Below, piece by piece: positions 44,749-57,168 of a stretch of 64,000 bases of DNA. Where the stretch lies: contig CM055890.1 of assembly GCA_029582165.1 (NCBI GenBank), forward strand, positions 5,765,787-5,829,786, given 5' to 3'. Each line of letters begins with the position of its first letter. The first letter of the stretch is position 1. The stretch is from Portulaca oleracea (Eukaryota > Streptophyta > Magnoliopsida > Caryophyllales > Portulacaceae). The translations under genes were made by a program, and so were the position numbers. The notes below the pieces were generated by a model. That model was not told the origin of the DNA, did not search any database, and was given only the letters and a program-made list of their open reading frames with translations.

Positions 44749-46053
44749 TCATAGATCTGCTCTAATTACCTCTCTCATGGATCTTTTTGGTATCCCACGC
44801 TCCATACGTCCAAACGGTATGCTAATCCCCTCACACCTCCTTATTGGGGCATCCTCACTTCTCCTACGCACATGCCCAAACCATCTCTGTCTAGTCTCTC
44901 TCAACTTATCCTCGATCGGTGCTACCTTTAGTTTAGCTCGGCATACTTCATTCCTGATCATATCCAACCTAGTATGACCCTAGATCCACCGAACCATCCT
45001 CATCTCTGCCATGCCCAGCCTCTGACAATGTATCTTCTTGGTTGCCCAACACTCAGCTCCATACAACATCGCCAATCTAACAACCGTACGGTATACCTTA
45101 CCCTTTAACTTCAGAGGGATTCTCCTATCAAATAACACCCCTAAAGCCGCCCTCCGATTTTGCCAAGCAACCATAATTAGGTGAGTAACATCCTCACTGA
45201 TTTCTCCATCACTTTGTAGGACAGAGCCTAGGTATCGAAACTTCTCCACGCGCGGAATGACCACCTCTCCGATAGTAACTCCTCGACTTGAATTCTCATC
45301 CTCCAACCCACTAAAGTGGCACATTATGTACTCCGTCTTCGACCTACTCAATCTGAAACTCTTATACTCCAAAGTATCTCTCCATAACTCCACCTTGTCA
45401 TTCAATCTTTCCCTTTACTCCTTTATAAGCACTATATCATCTGCAAACAACATGGACCACGGTATCTTGGATCCCCTTCATCAACTCGTCCATCACCAAA
45501 GTAAAAAGAAGTGCACTAAGTGCAAACCCTTGATGCACCCCGATATTGATTGAGAACTCTCTCGTGTTTACCACCACCATTCGGACACTAGTTCTACAAC
45601 TATTATACATATCTCTAATAACTCGAATATAAGGCTGTTGTACCCCTTTTGCCTCCAAGCACTCCCATATGACATCCCTAGGAACCTTATCATAAGCTTT
45701 CTCTAAATCAATAAACACAATGTGTAGATCCTTCCTCCTCTCCCGAAAATGCTCATTAGACTACGGATAAGGTGAATAGCATCAATTTTCGACCTACCAG
45801 GCTTAAAGCCAAATTGATTGTCAGATACGCGTGTAGCCTCTCTTAGCCTCCTCTCAATAACTCGTTCCCAAAGCTTCAAGGTATGACTTAGGAGCTTAAT
45901 CCCTATATAGTTGTTACAACTCTGAACGTCTCATTTGTTCTTGTATAAAGGGACGACTGCACTTCTCCTCCACTCATCCGGCATATGACCAATTCTAAGA
46001 ATTTCGTTAAAAAGATCTGTCAACCACAAAACGCCTTCCTCTCCTAAAAACTT
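44749..46053 (-). pseudogene. LINE reverse transcriptase, C-terminal two thirds
   Basis: Minus-strand pieces of one RT. From about 46053: GEEGVLWLTDLFNEILRIGH; 45718-45437: FIDLEKAYDKVPRDVIWECL and GVHQGFALSALLFTLVMDEL; then, after a one-base frame change, the catalytic MLFADDIVLI at about 45430-45455; then 45405-44980 with SKTEYMCHF-like and KFRYLGSVLQSDGEISEDVT motifs; finally 44967-44749 with RQRWFGHVRRR, the usual RTE C-terminus. Premature stops and frame changes show it is inactive. The N-terminal part continues at 47428 beyond an insertion. Confidence 0.85.
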
Positions 46054-47427
46054 ATGTATGCAAGGTCACAAGATCAGAGTATTGACCTCAAAATACACCA
46101 CACAGATTCACACACACACTGCTGATGACTTAAAACAAAGCTAATTGAAAGCAATTAGTTGGAATAGACAACAACCCGACAAGGAATTAAAAGGGTAGAC
46201 TTGTATTCACTCTAATACAGATACACCATAGAATGAAACACAAGGGCAAGGACTTGATTACCTCAGTGGATACAGACTCACCACCACAGAAGCAATCGAG
46301 CTCTACACACACCACTAGGAATGTCAATCCTAGATACTGAAGTAGATTCAACCAAATGAGAGTTTACTAGCACTCACAAATGAGAGGCTCAACTAAGGCA
46401 CTCAAGATGCTATTGAAAATATCACTAATTAGTTTCTAAGCAGCTGAATACATGGCTATATATATCTAATCCTAAACTGTTTGATTAGAGGCTCTTAATG
46501 ATAAGTAATATGCTAATCTCCCCTTCTAATCCTAAGCTTGTTGAAATCAAATACAAACATTACATTACGTCCTAATCTAGCTAATACAATCCGGATACAA
46601 TTGAAAATAAAAGAAAAGCAAAGTTGGCTTCTGATTGGACCAAAACCCAAAAGTTGGCAAATTCAGCCAATCAGAACCTTTCCTAGCTGGGAGGGTAATT
46701 CTAAGTTACCTCAGAAACTTTCCCGAGCCTTTCCTAAGCTGGATGTAATCTCAACAGCTTAACGAAGGTAGGGAAAGACCTAAATAACCCTCATTGAAGC
46801 TGTAACAAAATACTTAGCCCCAGAACTGGGATTCTGCAAAAACTGATAACAAAGAACCATTGTAGGATTGTTTGTTCTGGTGCTTGAAACTTAAGAACAT
46901 CTTGCTTGAACATGTTGGGACTTGACTTGATCTTGGAAAATGCATTTCAAGGTGCAAAAATCTCCTACAGAACCTTTGCTGAATCTCATTCAATTCAGAG
47001 ATACAGAATTGAGAAAGATGACTACTTGGACTGATGTGGCTGGGAACTGGAATTGACCTAAATGGCCAATGCTGGTGGAATGGATGGCTGTGCTGGCCAG
47101 GACTTGCTTCACTATGGTGTAACAAGCCTAGATGGATGCTATTGGTGGACAGGTGGTTGCTGTAATCTCCTTGGTCTGCTGCTGGTTGTGGAAGTCTGCT
47201 GTTTCTGCTGGAATTGCTCCTGCATCTGCTGAGTTTTGCATAGCAAGGCTGGCTGCTTCTGATGCTGCTGGTGAAAATGTCGTGGAGGGTTCGTTTGGTG
47301 ATGAAGTTTATGTAGTAGGTGTTCGAGCTGCTGCTGCTGCCACATTTGTTGTTGCTACTACTGAATCATCTTCCTCTGATTCTCCTTGTGCTGCTGCTGG
47401 GACTGATTGTGCTTGATAGTCTCCATC
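46054..47427. mobile_element. 1.37-kb insertion of unknown class in the LINE RT gene
   Basis: It separates LINE codons for IPIELWKFL (47428 side) from FLGEEGVLWL (46053 side). It is bounded by an 8-bp direct repeat AAAAACTT (46046-46053 and 47428-47435). Removing insert and one repeat rejoins the RT frame at K-F-L. I see no convincing terminal inverted repeats and no LTR-retroelement proteins. On the minus strand just inside the 47427 end a Gln/His-rich frame (QQQHKENQRKMIQ, stops, then MWQQQQLEHLLHKLHHQ) runs to 47139. The AT-rich remainder contains TATATATATC near 46456. An 8-bp duplication suggests a hAT-type or other DNA element, but this is unresolved. Confidence 0.65.
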
Positions 47428-48962
47428 AAAAACTTCCAAAGCTCAATGGGGATCCCATCAGGGCCCAACGTTTTACCCCCTTCATTTTCTTCAATTCTCC
47501 CCTAACCTCATCTGGTGATATGGGGGGACACGTTCTAGAGCTCGGACTCCCTCTGTTATGAAGTAGACTTGTCTGTTGTAACTCAAAGATTCCAACCTCA
47601 TTAAAAAGCGCGTTGAAGTAGGTTCTCCACCTCTCTTTTATTTGGGTCCCCTGGACTAAAACTCTCCCTCCAGCATCTTTGATACATCTAACATTTATAA
47701 GATCTCTCGACCTCCTCTCTCGACTCCTTGCCAATTTAAAAATATCGTTTCTCCCTCTTTACTACTCAACTTATCATATAAGCTCTCAAAGGCAGTCACT
47801 TTATCAAACACAACACTTCTCTTGGTCTCTCGTTTCGCCAACTTATACTTTTTTTTTCGCAACTTGGCTTTCCTCCTCCCTAGTACATATCCTCATTGTA
47901 TGGTACGCTTCATGCTTTTCCTTCACCCTTGCTTTCACTACATCATTCCACTACCTCGCCCCTCCAAATCGAGTTCCGCCTCCATGCGAAACTCCTAAAA
48001 TATCTTAGCCACTCTCCTAATACAGTCAGCCATCCTTTCCCACCTAGTACCTCCATTCTCTCTTGACGCCCATAGCCCTTCTTCTATAATGCGATTCTTC
48101 AAGGATGAACATTCTCTTTACCCAACCTTCACCACTTGATGCTACTAACGCCCCTACCCCTACTTCTCTATATGGAGCTCTTCACTTCCACATCCACAAC
48201 CAAAAGTTTATGCAGAGTCGTCATATCCTCATTAGGTAACACTTTATAGTCCTTGCAAGTAGACCTATCGCCGGCCCTAGTTAGAAAATAATCAATTTGC
48301 GTCTTGGAGGACCCACTCCAGAATGTCACCAAATGATTCTCCTTTTTCTTAAACTAAGAGTTCACAATTGCCAAGTCAAAGGCTACTGCAAAATCCAAGA
48401 GTGATTCCCCCCACTATTAAGGACCCCGAACCCAAAGCCACCATGCACAACCTCATATCCCTCATTGGAAGCCCCAATATGCCCATTGAAATCCCTCCCA
48501 ACCATGAGTTTCTCGCTACTAGGGACACTATGAAAGGTCACATCTAGCTCATCCCAAAACTATCTTTTAACCTCATCAGGGAGACCTATTTGTGTAGCAT
48601 ACACACTCACTATGTTAAAAACATCTACTCCTAAGATGACCTTGATTAGCATAATACGATCACTCACTCGTTATCTTCCTGACCAAGATTCCAACTCCGT
48701 TACGGCTTCTGCACTTGCTCGAATACCAAAGCTTGTACCCATCAATCTCCTTAGCTTTCCTGCCCACCCATCTGGTCTCCTACACGCAAGCAACATCTAC
48801 TCTGCTTCTATCTAAGGCTTTAACTAACTCTAGTGACTTACCCGTAAGCGTGCCAATGTTCCAAGAAGCAAAATGTAGCTTATTGACCGACTTTACCTGC
48901 CTAGCCCTACCCCCTGGAGGATAAGCACCCTCTAACCCATTACTCTCCAGGACAAACTGCAC
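47428..48962 (-). pseudogene. LINE endonuclease and N-terminal RT remnant
   Basis: 48962-48780 encodes the start of an apurinic-type endonuclease (FASWNIGTLTGKSLELVKAL, then RSRVDVACVQET in continuation). Degraded middle portions follow, and 47734-47426 encodes the RT N-terminal region (RDLINVRCIKDAGGRVLVQG, QIKERWRTYFNALFNE, and in the adjacent frame LGPDGIPIELWKFL). Multiple stops and frame changes. In active elements the endonuclease nicks target DNA and the RT primes from the nick. Confidence 0.8.
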
Positions 48963-49059
48963 AACAACACAACAACTATAGGACTACACCAAACACCATA
49001 AAACACTCAAAAAAATATCATCCACCCCTGTAGACCGACAATCTACCACCCCAAGCGAT

Positions 49060-49145
49060 CATAATAATAATAATAATAGTACTAATAATAATAATAATGA
49101 TAATAATAATAATAATAATTAATAATAATAATAATAATAATAGTA
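49060..49145. repeat. (AAT)n microsatellite in the LINE 5' region
   Basis: Imperfect AAT/TAA repeats over about 85 bp with a few interruptions. Confidence 0.9.
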
Positions 49146-49936
49146 AAACTAATCAAGATAACAGAAGATAATAAAAGATAATAAAAAAAAAGTAATAATT
49201 AAAGACAAGGGGAGGGGACACTTATACAGATAGAAGAACAAAACAAGTTTAATAAAACTAAACAAATTGAAAATAAAAAACATAAATAACACCACTTTGC
49301 TGTAAAATCAAAAGAAAGAAGTCAAAACTCCACTACACACTCTTCGAATCTTGTTGGTTAAGTGTTTAAGTGAGCACTGAGCACCAATAAATCAAGCAAA
49401 AAGTGAAAAGGTCTAGAAGACAAACACTTCCACTCAAGTTCACACTTAAGAAATAAAGGTAAATCAAAAAGTTGATTAAACAAACCCACCGACTTACAAA
49501 AATAGTTGCATCAGATTGAAAAGGAAACAAGCTTACCAATCAAAAGGCAGATGACACAAAACCATAACAATTGAACAGCACGCAATTACCTCTTAGACAC
49601 GCCACCGCCCACTGCGACGGCAAATGAGACGTCCAAACCCGTAGACTCAAAGAGCGTCCAATTGAGTTATATAAGAAAGACGGTAAAAATCTGGAGGAAC
49701 CGATCTAGGGCACAGGTTAAGTGGACACTGACAAGGATGACGTCGGAAAGGGGAAGCCTAAAAACCAGTGAGAAACCGATTGAATGCCGGCGAGTCATTG
49801 CTAGAAGGCTGCCCTCACAACACTGGTGAGATACCGGAACAACAGACTGAGCTGCCAAAAGCTGGGAGAGAGACATTAGAGAGAGAAAAAAGACGAACCA
49901 ATGATGATTATTGATTAATGAAAGTCTGAGATGCCG

Positions 49937-51360
49937 GATTTTGTACCAGATACTTTAGATAAATTATACATATGCAATAAATTAGCATGCAAAAGTCAAA
50001 AGCTAAGAATACAAAAAACCCCCAAAAATACAAAAAAAAAAAAAACTATTCCATGTCATCAATCAGTGTGAGCATTCAAACCACATCCATGTATCCATGC
50101 CATGTCATCAATCCGTGTGAGATAGCATTCAAGCACATCCCCTAATCCATGCATCCATGCAATCCATGCCATCCCCACAATCATGCACTCCCCTAATCAC
50201 CTCTTATCCCATAATCAAATAACTTTAATGAGGGGATTATGATATTAAAGGAGCATGATTGGTGGATCATGTTTATTCCCTTTCATTCCATCACCTCTCT
50301 TCCTCACCTATAAATACCCCCCACATCCCTCCACTCATTCCACCAACAATCATCATTAACACTCATAATCTATCATTTCCATCAACTATCTCAAATTCTC
50401 CCATCAAATTCTCTCTATCATCCATAAATTTCACCCTTCCCCACCTTCAAATAATCCTCACTCCATCCAAGGTTCTCAGCCGACATCATATTCAAAGTGT
50501 TCACTATAAGGAGCCCTATCATCCTTCCATCACTTTGAGACTTAAAGTGAGGTTTGTTCATCTTTTGTGTTGTAATCATGTATTTTATTTTTGAATCATC
50601 TTACTTGTACATTCTTTTGTAAAAACATCATATTTTAACCTTCCATGTTCAGAATATAATATTGTGAAATTTATTAAACTTCTCACCACTCATTTCATTC
50701 CAAGTTCGATTTTAGTAGAGTATGTTTTTAAACAGGCGGATTCGAGAATTCTTTAATTCTCGAATTCTTAACCTTACCCTCGGATTCATAATTCGGGTTC
50801 GCAAATCGGAGTCTTCTTTCTTTCTTTTTTTGGTTCGTCGATTTCCTTAAATTGGCTGGCGACTCTTCTTTTATAACCTGTTTTATTATCTAATATATCC
50901 TTTTGTTGCATAAAAACATTGAGAGATAAACCAATAATTTTACTCCGACTCTCTGCCATCCCAACTGAAAAATGAACATAGCTAGAATCCATCATAGGCC
51001 CAGCGGCCTATGCTGGGTTTTATTCATTTTTCTGTGGGCGGAATACACGTAGGTCCAGCAGTAACTTCGCCATAGGCCCAGTGCCCTATGATGGGTTCTG
51101 GTGGCCCACATGACTTTCTTTTGGCCCGGGTTTGGATGTGAATCATTATTGGTTCATCGATAAAATAATCTTGTGCAACTGCGAATATATTAATAATAAA
51201 AGTAGGTTCGGAAATGAATAAAAGTCTCTTACCTCGAAAATGTTTTATAAAATAAAAATATCCTTATTTAAGGATTAAGCAACATTAGTCGGCTCCCAAT
51301 CACAATATAAATAGCATGTTCGAAACTATTCCCTAGGCGGGGATTTTTCGGGGTCCTACA
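49937..51360 (+). repeat. Tat-like solo LTR, main part
   Basis: Continues from 10506 after LINE removal and ends GGGGTCCTACA. A plus-strand TATA box (CCTATAAATAC) lies at 50308-50318. A tandem duplication of about 52 bp occupies 50050-50150 (ATGCCATGTCATCAATC...GTGTGAG). Two hairpin-like repeats, CATAGGCCCAGCGGCCTATG (50993-51012) and CATAGGCCCAGTGCCCTATG (51071-51090), lie downstream. A PBS-like TGGCGACTC sits inside the LTR at 50857-50865, as in the Tat LTRs. No internal region is attached, so it is a solo LTR. Confidence 0.7.
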
Positions 51361-51888
51361 CACCCGGAACCCAACGCCTCTCGAAAGGACGGTGAACCTT
51401 GGGAAAGGAGGCGGCATAGGTGTTGCCTTGGCAGCTCGTTGGGTGAACCCCGCCCTACATGTTCTCTTTGAACTCCTCCACGTACTTGTCAATGGGGAGC
51501 TCATCCTCGGGAGGGTTCCCCATGAGGTTTTCCAACCCGTCATCACCTTGCTCAACACCATGAGACACCCGAGTAGCACCAACACCCAGGATATAGCTGT
51601 CATCATTGTAGTACAAAGCAATAGAAGGTTGTTGGGTAGGAGGATAGGGAAGGAGGGGGAAACGTGGGTAATTTATGGTGTTTTGGGAAACTCATTCACT
51701 TTGGGCTTCCCACGAGGCAAGGACAAAGCTACGGATCACTCGCCCTCGACAAGGGCACTCCCATCCCGTGTTTCCCTCGAAAGAAGGTTCCTCTTCTCGT
51801 TGCCCACCCTGGGTTGAGTTTCTTGTGGGGCTAAGGGGCTCAAGGTGATTCATTTCAAGCCAAAGTTGAAGGAGTGGGTGTTGGTGAG
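51361..51888 (-). pseudogene. Outer Ty3/gypsy element, region after protease
   Basis: On the minus strand from 51888 this reads TNTHSFNFGLK, stop, ITLSPLAPQETQ, the stretch that follows the protease in gypsy polyproteins. It continues exactly from LGRPWQVDKRVLHDDL at 58517-58570 when the element at 51889-58512 and one GTGAG are removed. Further on there is a readable NPPEDELPIDKYVEEFKENM. RT, RNase H and integrase are not found between here and the left LTR, so the outer element is internally deleted. Confidence 0.7.
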
Positions 51889-53206
51889 TGTTCGGTTGCG
51901 TATTTTTGGGTTTTTCTAAAGTAAGTGTTGTCGAATCCACAGGGATGGGTGTTAGGCTTGACAAGGAAATTGGTTTGCGTAAGGGGTTTTCTCATTGCCG
52001 AAAGCGGTAAATTATGTAAATAAAGCTATTAAACTAATCTAGACATGATAATAATCAATGAAACATTAAAAGATGAAAGCAATTAAAAAGCAAGAAATAA
52101 GAAAGCAATAAAACTACAACTAGTAATGAAATTGGGAACAAGAGATTATACCTCCAAGCACTAAATCTTCACTTGAATCTTCAACTTCCAATTGATTTTC
52201 CCCCGAACAAACAAGAAAATTATGAATTGGATTACTAAGGATCCCCAAATCCTCACTTGAAGTAGAATTTGTGACCCTTAATCCTCCTCCTCACTAAAAG
52301 TTGGATTGGGTGTGATTAGAACTAGAAAGCTTTGAAATCAAATAACCATAGAAACCAGAGAAAGAGAGAGAGAGAGAGAAAGAGAGAGAGTTTTGTAAAA
52401 CACTTCAATGTAGAATGCTTGAAAGAGATTGAGTACAAATTGCAAGAGAAATGAAGAAAACTTGAAGAACAATGAAGAAAACTTGAAGAACAATTAAAGG
52501 ACTAAAGCAAGCTAAAGAAAGCAATTAAATCTAATTCTACTCTAATCATACTCCTAAAACTAGCTAAGACTAAGTTGATATGAGTGCTGAATTACATGGG
52601 GAATTTATAGAAGGAAAAAAGCCACAAGCCAAACCCTAGAATTAGTCGCACAGCACGCGCGTCATTTCCGCAGATTTCCGGCAGGTCGCGGGCGCGATGC
52701 TTTACTGCCAGCCTCCATCCGTTGCTTGTTCATCAGCCGTCACGGGCATTACAATACTTGTCCCGGGTGCGACACAAATGCTCGTGGGCGCTACTCTCTT
52801 CTGTCCGCATGCCTCTTCTTCTCTCCGTGGTTGGTCACAGGCGCGACACCATGTGTAGCGGGCGCGACGCCCGGCTGTCTCTTGCCTTGGCTGATGTCTT
52901 CATGCGGCAGCGGCGGCTTGTAGCGAGTGCGACCGAACGTGACTCGGGTGCGACTCCGTTCTGGCCTTCTTGCCCTGTTTTGCACCAAAAATGGACATGG
53001 AGTTTCGGGGTCGGTACCGCCTCGGTTCTCGGCTCGGGAAATCACTCGGGATTCCCTAAAAAGCCTCAATTAAGCCCAATTTCCTTCTAACTCTTTATTT
53101 TCCTACAAAACACAAAATCATCATAGCTAATATGTAATATCGGGGTTAGAACAAGCAAAAATACCTTATAAAAGATATAAAATTCGGCTCGAAACGAGAC
53201 CGAACA
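51889..53206 (-). repeat. 3' LTR of the LARD-like element
   Basis: A 1318-bp copy. Minus-strand TATA box (CTATAAAT) at 52603-52610; CG-rich quasi-palindromes (GTCGCGGGCGCGAC type) at about 52625-52960. Compared with the right copy it lacks two short segments (about 21-22 bp each) lying between neighbouring motif copies. A GA-rich microsatellite lies at 52358-52391. Confidence 0.85.
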
Positions 53207-55244
53207 ACACTCCCACACAAGGGCTTGCTCGCCCCGAGCAAACTAAAAACAAAGATAAAGAAAGGGAAAAGAAACTAACTACCCTAACTCACTTTCGCAG
53301 GAATCGCGGATGCATTTAGCACATGCATCAAGCCCTTTAAACCCGTTGGCAGCCCAAGTGGACGAGGTAGGTCTCGTGAGGGTTTCTAGAAGCTATACCC
53401 ACAAAAGCCAAGGAAAAGGAGAGAGGGAAAGTGAAAAACAAAACAAGGTTTGAAAAGAAAGAAAAGAAAAACTGCTTGCTCAAGGAATCATGCAATCGCC
53501 GCAAGGAAAACAATACTAATCAACCAAAAGGAACCATTATGAGCATACCAAATCACCTAATTCAAGACATTGTCACTCTTTAAGGTTTTCGATTCCCAAA
53601 CATCTCCTACAAAACAAGATCCTACGTGCTCAAGTGCAAGTGTTATTTTAATCGAATCTGATTGATCTAAAGCAAACCACAATCCAACCTTGTTTCAAAG
53701 CAAAAATTATTTAAGTGTCGTCCTCCCTCGCTTGTGTCGCCCTTGGCTTGGTGAGGGCCGCAGGAAATGCAAGGAAGAACTCACATTTGTTGCAACTCTT
53801 TTTAATGTGGGGTTTTAGAACTTAACGGCCCAACATTTTCAACTTAACTCAACGACATTTGGTGTTAGTTTTTTCGGGGATTTGAACGGCACATAACGGG
53901 GTTTGCCCTCCCAACATGAGTTACTCCACACACTACTTCATACGAAATTAAGTGATTAAGGGGTAAGAGCACCGCACCGCTCATACCAAGCCATGTAGGT
54001 AGACTAACTTAACATTACAGTTTCAAGGTCAATGCTGGGTTTTTCAGGATACCGGACGACCCATTACGGGGTCTACCCTCCCAACAAGAGCTACTCTATT
54101 CACAAACGAAGTGCTTAAGGGACGTGAGTGCCGCCCACTCACATCGGCCCTTGTTAGTTTGGCCGACAATTAACCAAATTAATTAAATTTCACTTTTTCA
54201 ACAAGCTCGAAAGTGATCTACTAAAGTCTCACAGTTTTAAGAAGAACGTGAAAGAATCAAGGATCTTATTAAGCATTTAACGAAGGAAATCTACACAAAT
54301 GAGTCATGACAATACTCGAATTAAGGACGATAATGCTCATACGAGTTGCTTTCAAGGAGATTAAGAAAGTCTTCAAAGAGCTGCCTACACAACCCTAAAA
54401 ACAAAGCAAAAACAAAAGAAAAACGAAAACTTTGAAAAGGTTCTTCACTCCCTTTTTTCTCCTTTTTCACACAAAATTTTTCAGATTTTAGCAAAGTACG
54501 AAAAAAAAATCAAAAGACTCAAAACTAGGTGATCTACCCATGAACATGAAGATATCACCCCCACTCCAACATAAAACATCACAATGTCTCCATTGTGAGA
54601 AGGGTGTCACAAGTAAGGTAGAAAACATAAGAAAAGCATATATACAACAGACCTATCACATAAAAAGCGGTGGCGACCCGAGCCCACATGACTCCAACAA
54701 CAAGATAATCCCAACATTCACACTCAAGGGGTTCGCCACCCAAAAGGAAAAATCAAGCATGCAACATGGATCAAGAATATATACACTCAAAGTGAGGGTG
54801 GAAGGAAGTTACCTCAAGATCTTCAATTAAAGATAACCTGATTCACGATCCAAAAGCACCAAGCATAAGGTTAGTATATACATTTTAAACTACTAAATGC
54901 TTAGAACTTGGCATGCAAGATTAAAAGAAAAATTAAAATATATACAAGACACTACTAACTAAAGAACTAAAGAAAAATCAAAATATTTACAAAATGAATC
55001 TCACTCTTTTTTTTTTCTTTTCTTAGACTCAAACGGTCGGAATGCATACTCCCCCACTCCCACACAAAGAGGTTGCATCCTCAAATGAAGACAGATGTAA
55101 GGTAAGCAAGCACTCCAAAAGGAAAGAAAAAGAAACACACAAAAAGAAAATAAAAGAAGAAAAGGAAGAATACTCACAAACTGTACAATAAAGGTGAGGA
55201 AGGATATTACCTGTAAGGCTTCTTATTAATAGGCTTACTCCTTC
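53207..55244. other. Noncoding internal part of the LARD-like element
   Basis: No coding frame. Next to the 3' LTR the minus strand reads TGTGTGGGAGTG, a likely polypurine tract. The rest is A-rich with GGGAGGGCA-type phrases. I see nothing else I can support. Confidence 0.5.
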
Positions 55245-57093
55245 TCACCTCAAGATGACGGGCACCAAGTCAGAACCATTCAACGCCCGGAGTAAGAAGT
55301 CATGCATTCTCTCATGCATCTCACAATGGTGTAGGTAAGAGCACACTCTCAATAGCACATCAACAAACATTAGTGCTCTTAACCATTTATCAAAAACCTT
55401 AGAAAAGTCATAGAAAGGACGGACTACAGGAATGCACAAGACTTTCCTAGGCATGGTGAAGTGAGACATAACAAATGGATCCTCCCATTGACTTGTAAAT
55501 GGAGATTGGGTATGCAAATCAACGGGAGGGAGCAATACAACACATTCCTGAACATGCTCATGCACAGACTTGGATGCCAACAATGATTCAAACTCAATAT
55601 CCATGCAATTTTCATCAAACACTGATTCCAAATCACAACTTTCATCCAAATATTCATCATAATCATCAATGGGTGATAAGGAAAACATAGGGTTAGACCA
55701 CATCATAACACTCCGACATCACAAACAGGCACATCTTCATCTTCATCAATAGCAGACTCATCAGAAGAACTATCAACACAAGAAGACAAAGGTGCATCAT
55801 TCAAATCAACATCATAAGTGAAAGTGGAAGGCTTAGGGTCATAACTCATCGTGAATGACTCATAAAGCATATCATCATCAAAAGCATCATTGTCACAAAC
55901 CAAGTTCAAGCTATTATGATCAATCCCCAAAGAATTATGCTCATCATCACAAGATTCTACATCCATGGATTCGCAAGAAAGGTAGCTAATGCCTCACTAG
56001 TGCAATGATTCTCAATGAAAGTGAATAATTCGGTATCAAGCACACATTCAATCACAAAAAATTCAATTTCACTCTCAACAAGATCATGTTCAATTGCATC
56101 ACAAGCATCATGGCATTCACTAAACTCAACCTTCTCTTCACATAAGGGTATGGACAATGGTGTGGACAATGGTTCATCATCAAACATGTTTTCATCAATT
56201 TCTACATCATCACACATAAAATCATCATGTTCCTCATGCTCACTAGATGCAACTAGAGCTAAGGAATTGCTATGCCCGTATGTGAAACTAGGTCTGGTTT
56301 AGTAGTCATCATCCTCATCATAGTCGTACAAAGAAGAATCAACACGCAATTCAGAACTCAAAGATGATGAATGATCTACTTCAACATTCAAATCAACCAT
56401 TTGTGAAAGAAAAGTTTCTACCCCAGTTTTAAGCACTTGTTCAAATTCTTGCATGCATTCACTCAATTGCACACGCATCTCAACTTGCAAATCATCCATT
56501 TCAGCACTAATATTATCTAGTTAACCTTGCACACAAGATTCGGAAGCATGATATAGAGATTCACAATGCACGCACAAAGGATGAGACTCAACAACATCAC
56601 ACGGGGGAAGATCATAAGATTTTTCCACATAACCCCCACCATAAGATTGATCATCAAAATACTTAGGGTATTCACATGACTATTCAGTTTCAGTCCTGGA
56701 GGGTGGTGCATAAGGAGATTGGAAGCTAGGACTAACACTTTGTTGCTCAAATTCATAAGAATCCCTAGACAACCATTCAAGTAATTCCCATGCTTTTTCT
56801 TCTCCTTAACTGGAAAACCCGTAATAATCTAAGAGGTTTTGGGTCTCATAATTCACACCCTCATTCACAATTCCCAAAAGATCTAATGTATCATAAAAGA
56901 TACCATACAATTCACATTGAGCACGGTAATCATGTAATCTAGCAAAATATCTCCAAAATATTTCATGCTCATATTGGGGAAATTGGAGACTAGCCATAAC
57001 TCTCTCTTTTTTTATTTTTTTTTTTCTTCTTTTTTTTTCTTTCTTTTTTTTTAAATTCAATTTTTTTTTACTACATTTTCTTAGAAAAATCAA
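55245..57093 (-). pseudogene. Broken gag-like and acidic ORF of the LARD-like element
   Basis: Six minus-strand pieces in changing frames (57093-56806, 56780-56517, 56499-56299, 56217-55957, 55966-55703, 55706-55245) appear to be one former reading frame of about 600 residues. The first piece begins with a Lys-rich stretch encoded by a T-rich + strand tract, then MASLQFPQYEHEIFWRYFAR, LHDYRAQCELYGIFYDTLDL and LGIVNEGVNYETQNLLDYYG, resembling the gag-like proteins of some plant gypsy elements. The remainder is strongly acidic and serine-rich (CDDVEIDENMFDDEPLSTPL; VDSSSDESAIDEDEDVPVCD) without a domain I recognise. Gag-like for the N-terminus is moderately supported; the acidic part is unknown. 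Confidence 0.6.
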
Positions 57094-57149
57094 GAAAGCA
57101 ATAAACTATATACACACAAACCAATAACCTAATCTACCAAATAACGTCA

Positions 57150-57167
57150 TCCACGGCAATGGCGCCA
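57150..57167 (-). promoter_or_regulatory. Primer-binding site of the LARD-like element
   Basis: Minus-strand TGGCGCCATTGCCGTGGA, one base after the LTR end CCGAACA. Confidence 0.75.
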
Positions 57168-57168
57168 T

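Larger units (their letters stand above)
44661..49936 (-). mobile_element. RTE-type LINE, main body (minus strand)
   Basis: The LINE runs from its 5' end at about 49936 down to 44661, where the Tat complex interrupts it, and ends at 10512. It encodes an endonuclease and reverse transcriptase, both broken. The 5' leader contains CTCTCTCTAATGTCTCTCTC on minus. The target duplication GATTTTGTACC flanks the two outer ends (49937-49947, 10496-10506). Without the nested insertions it would be about 4.3 kb. Confidence 0.85.

Noticed and set aside
47132..47416. Plus-strand 94-residue Ala/Val/Ser-rich frame in the 1.37-kb insert
   Set aside because: It is the opposite strand of a CAG/CTG-rich Gln-coding stretch; the composition explains the open frame.
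52722..53090. Open frames in the CG-rich part of the LARD LTRs (also 57827-58351)
   Set aside because: High GC from the motif cluster keeps several frames open on both strands; there is no protein family signature, and the region is LTR U3.
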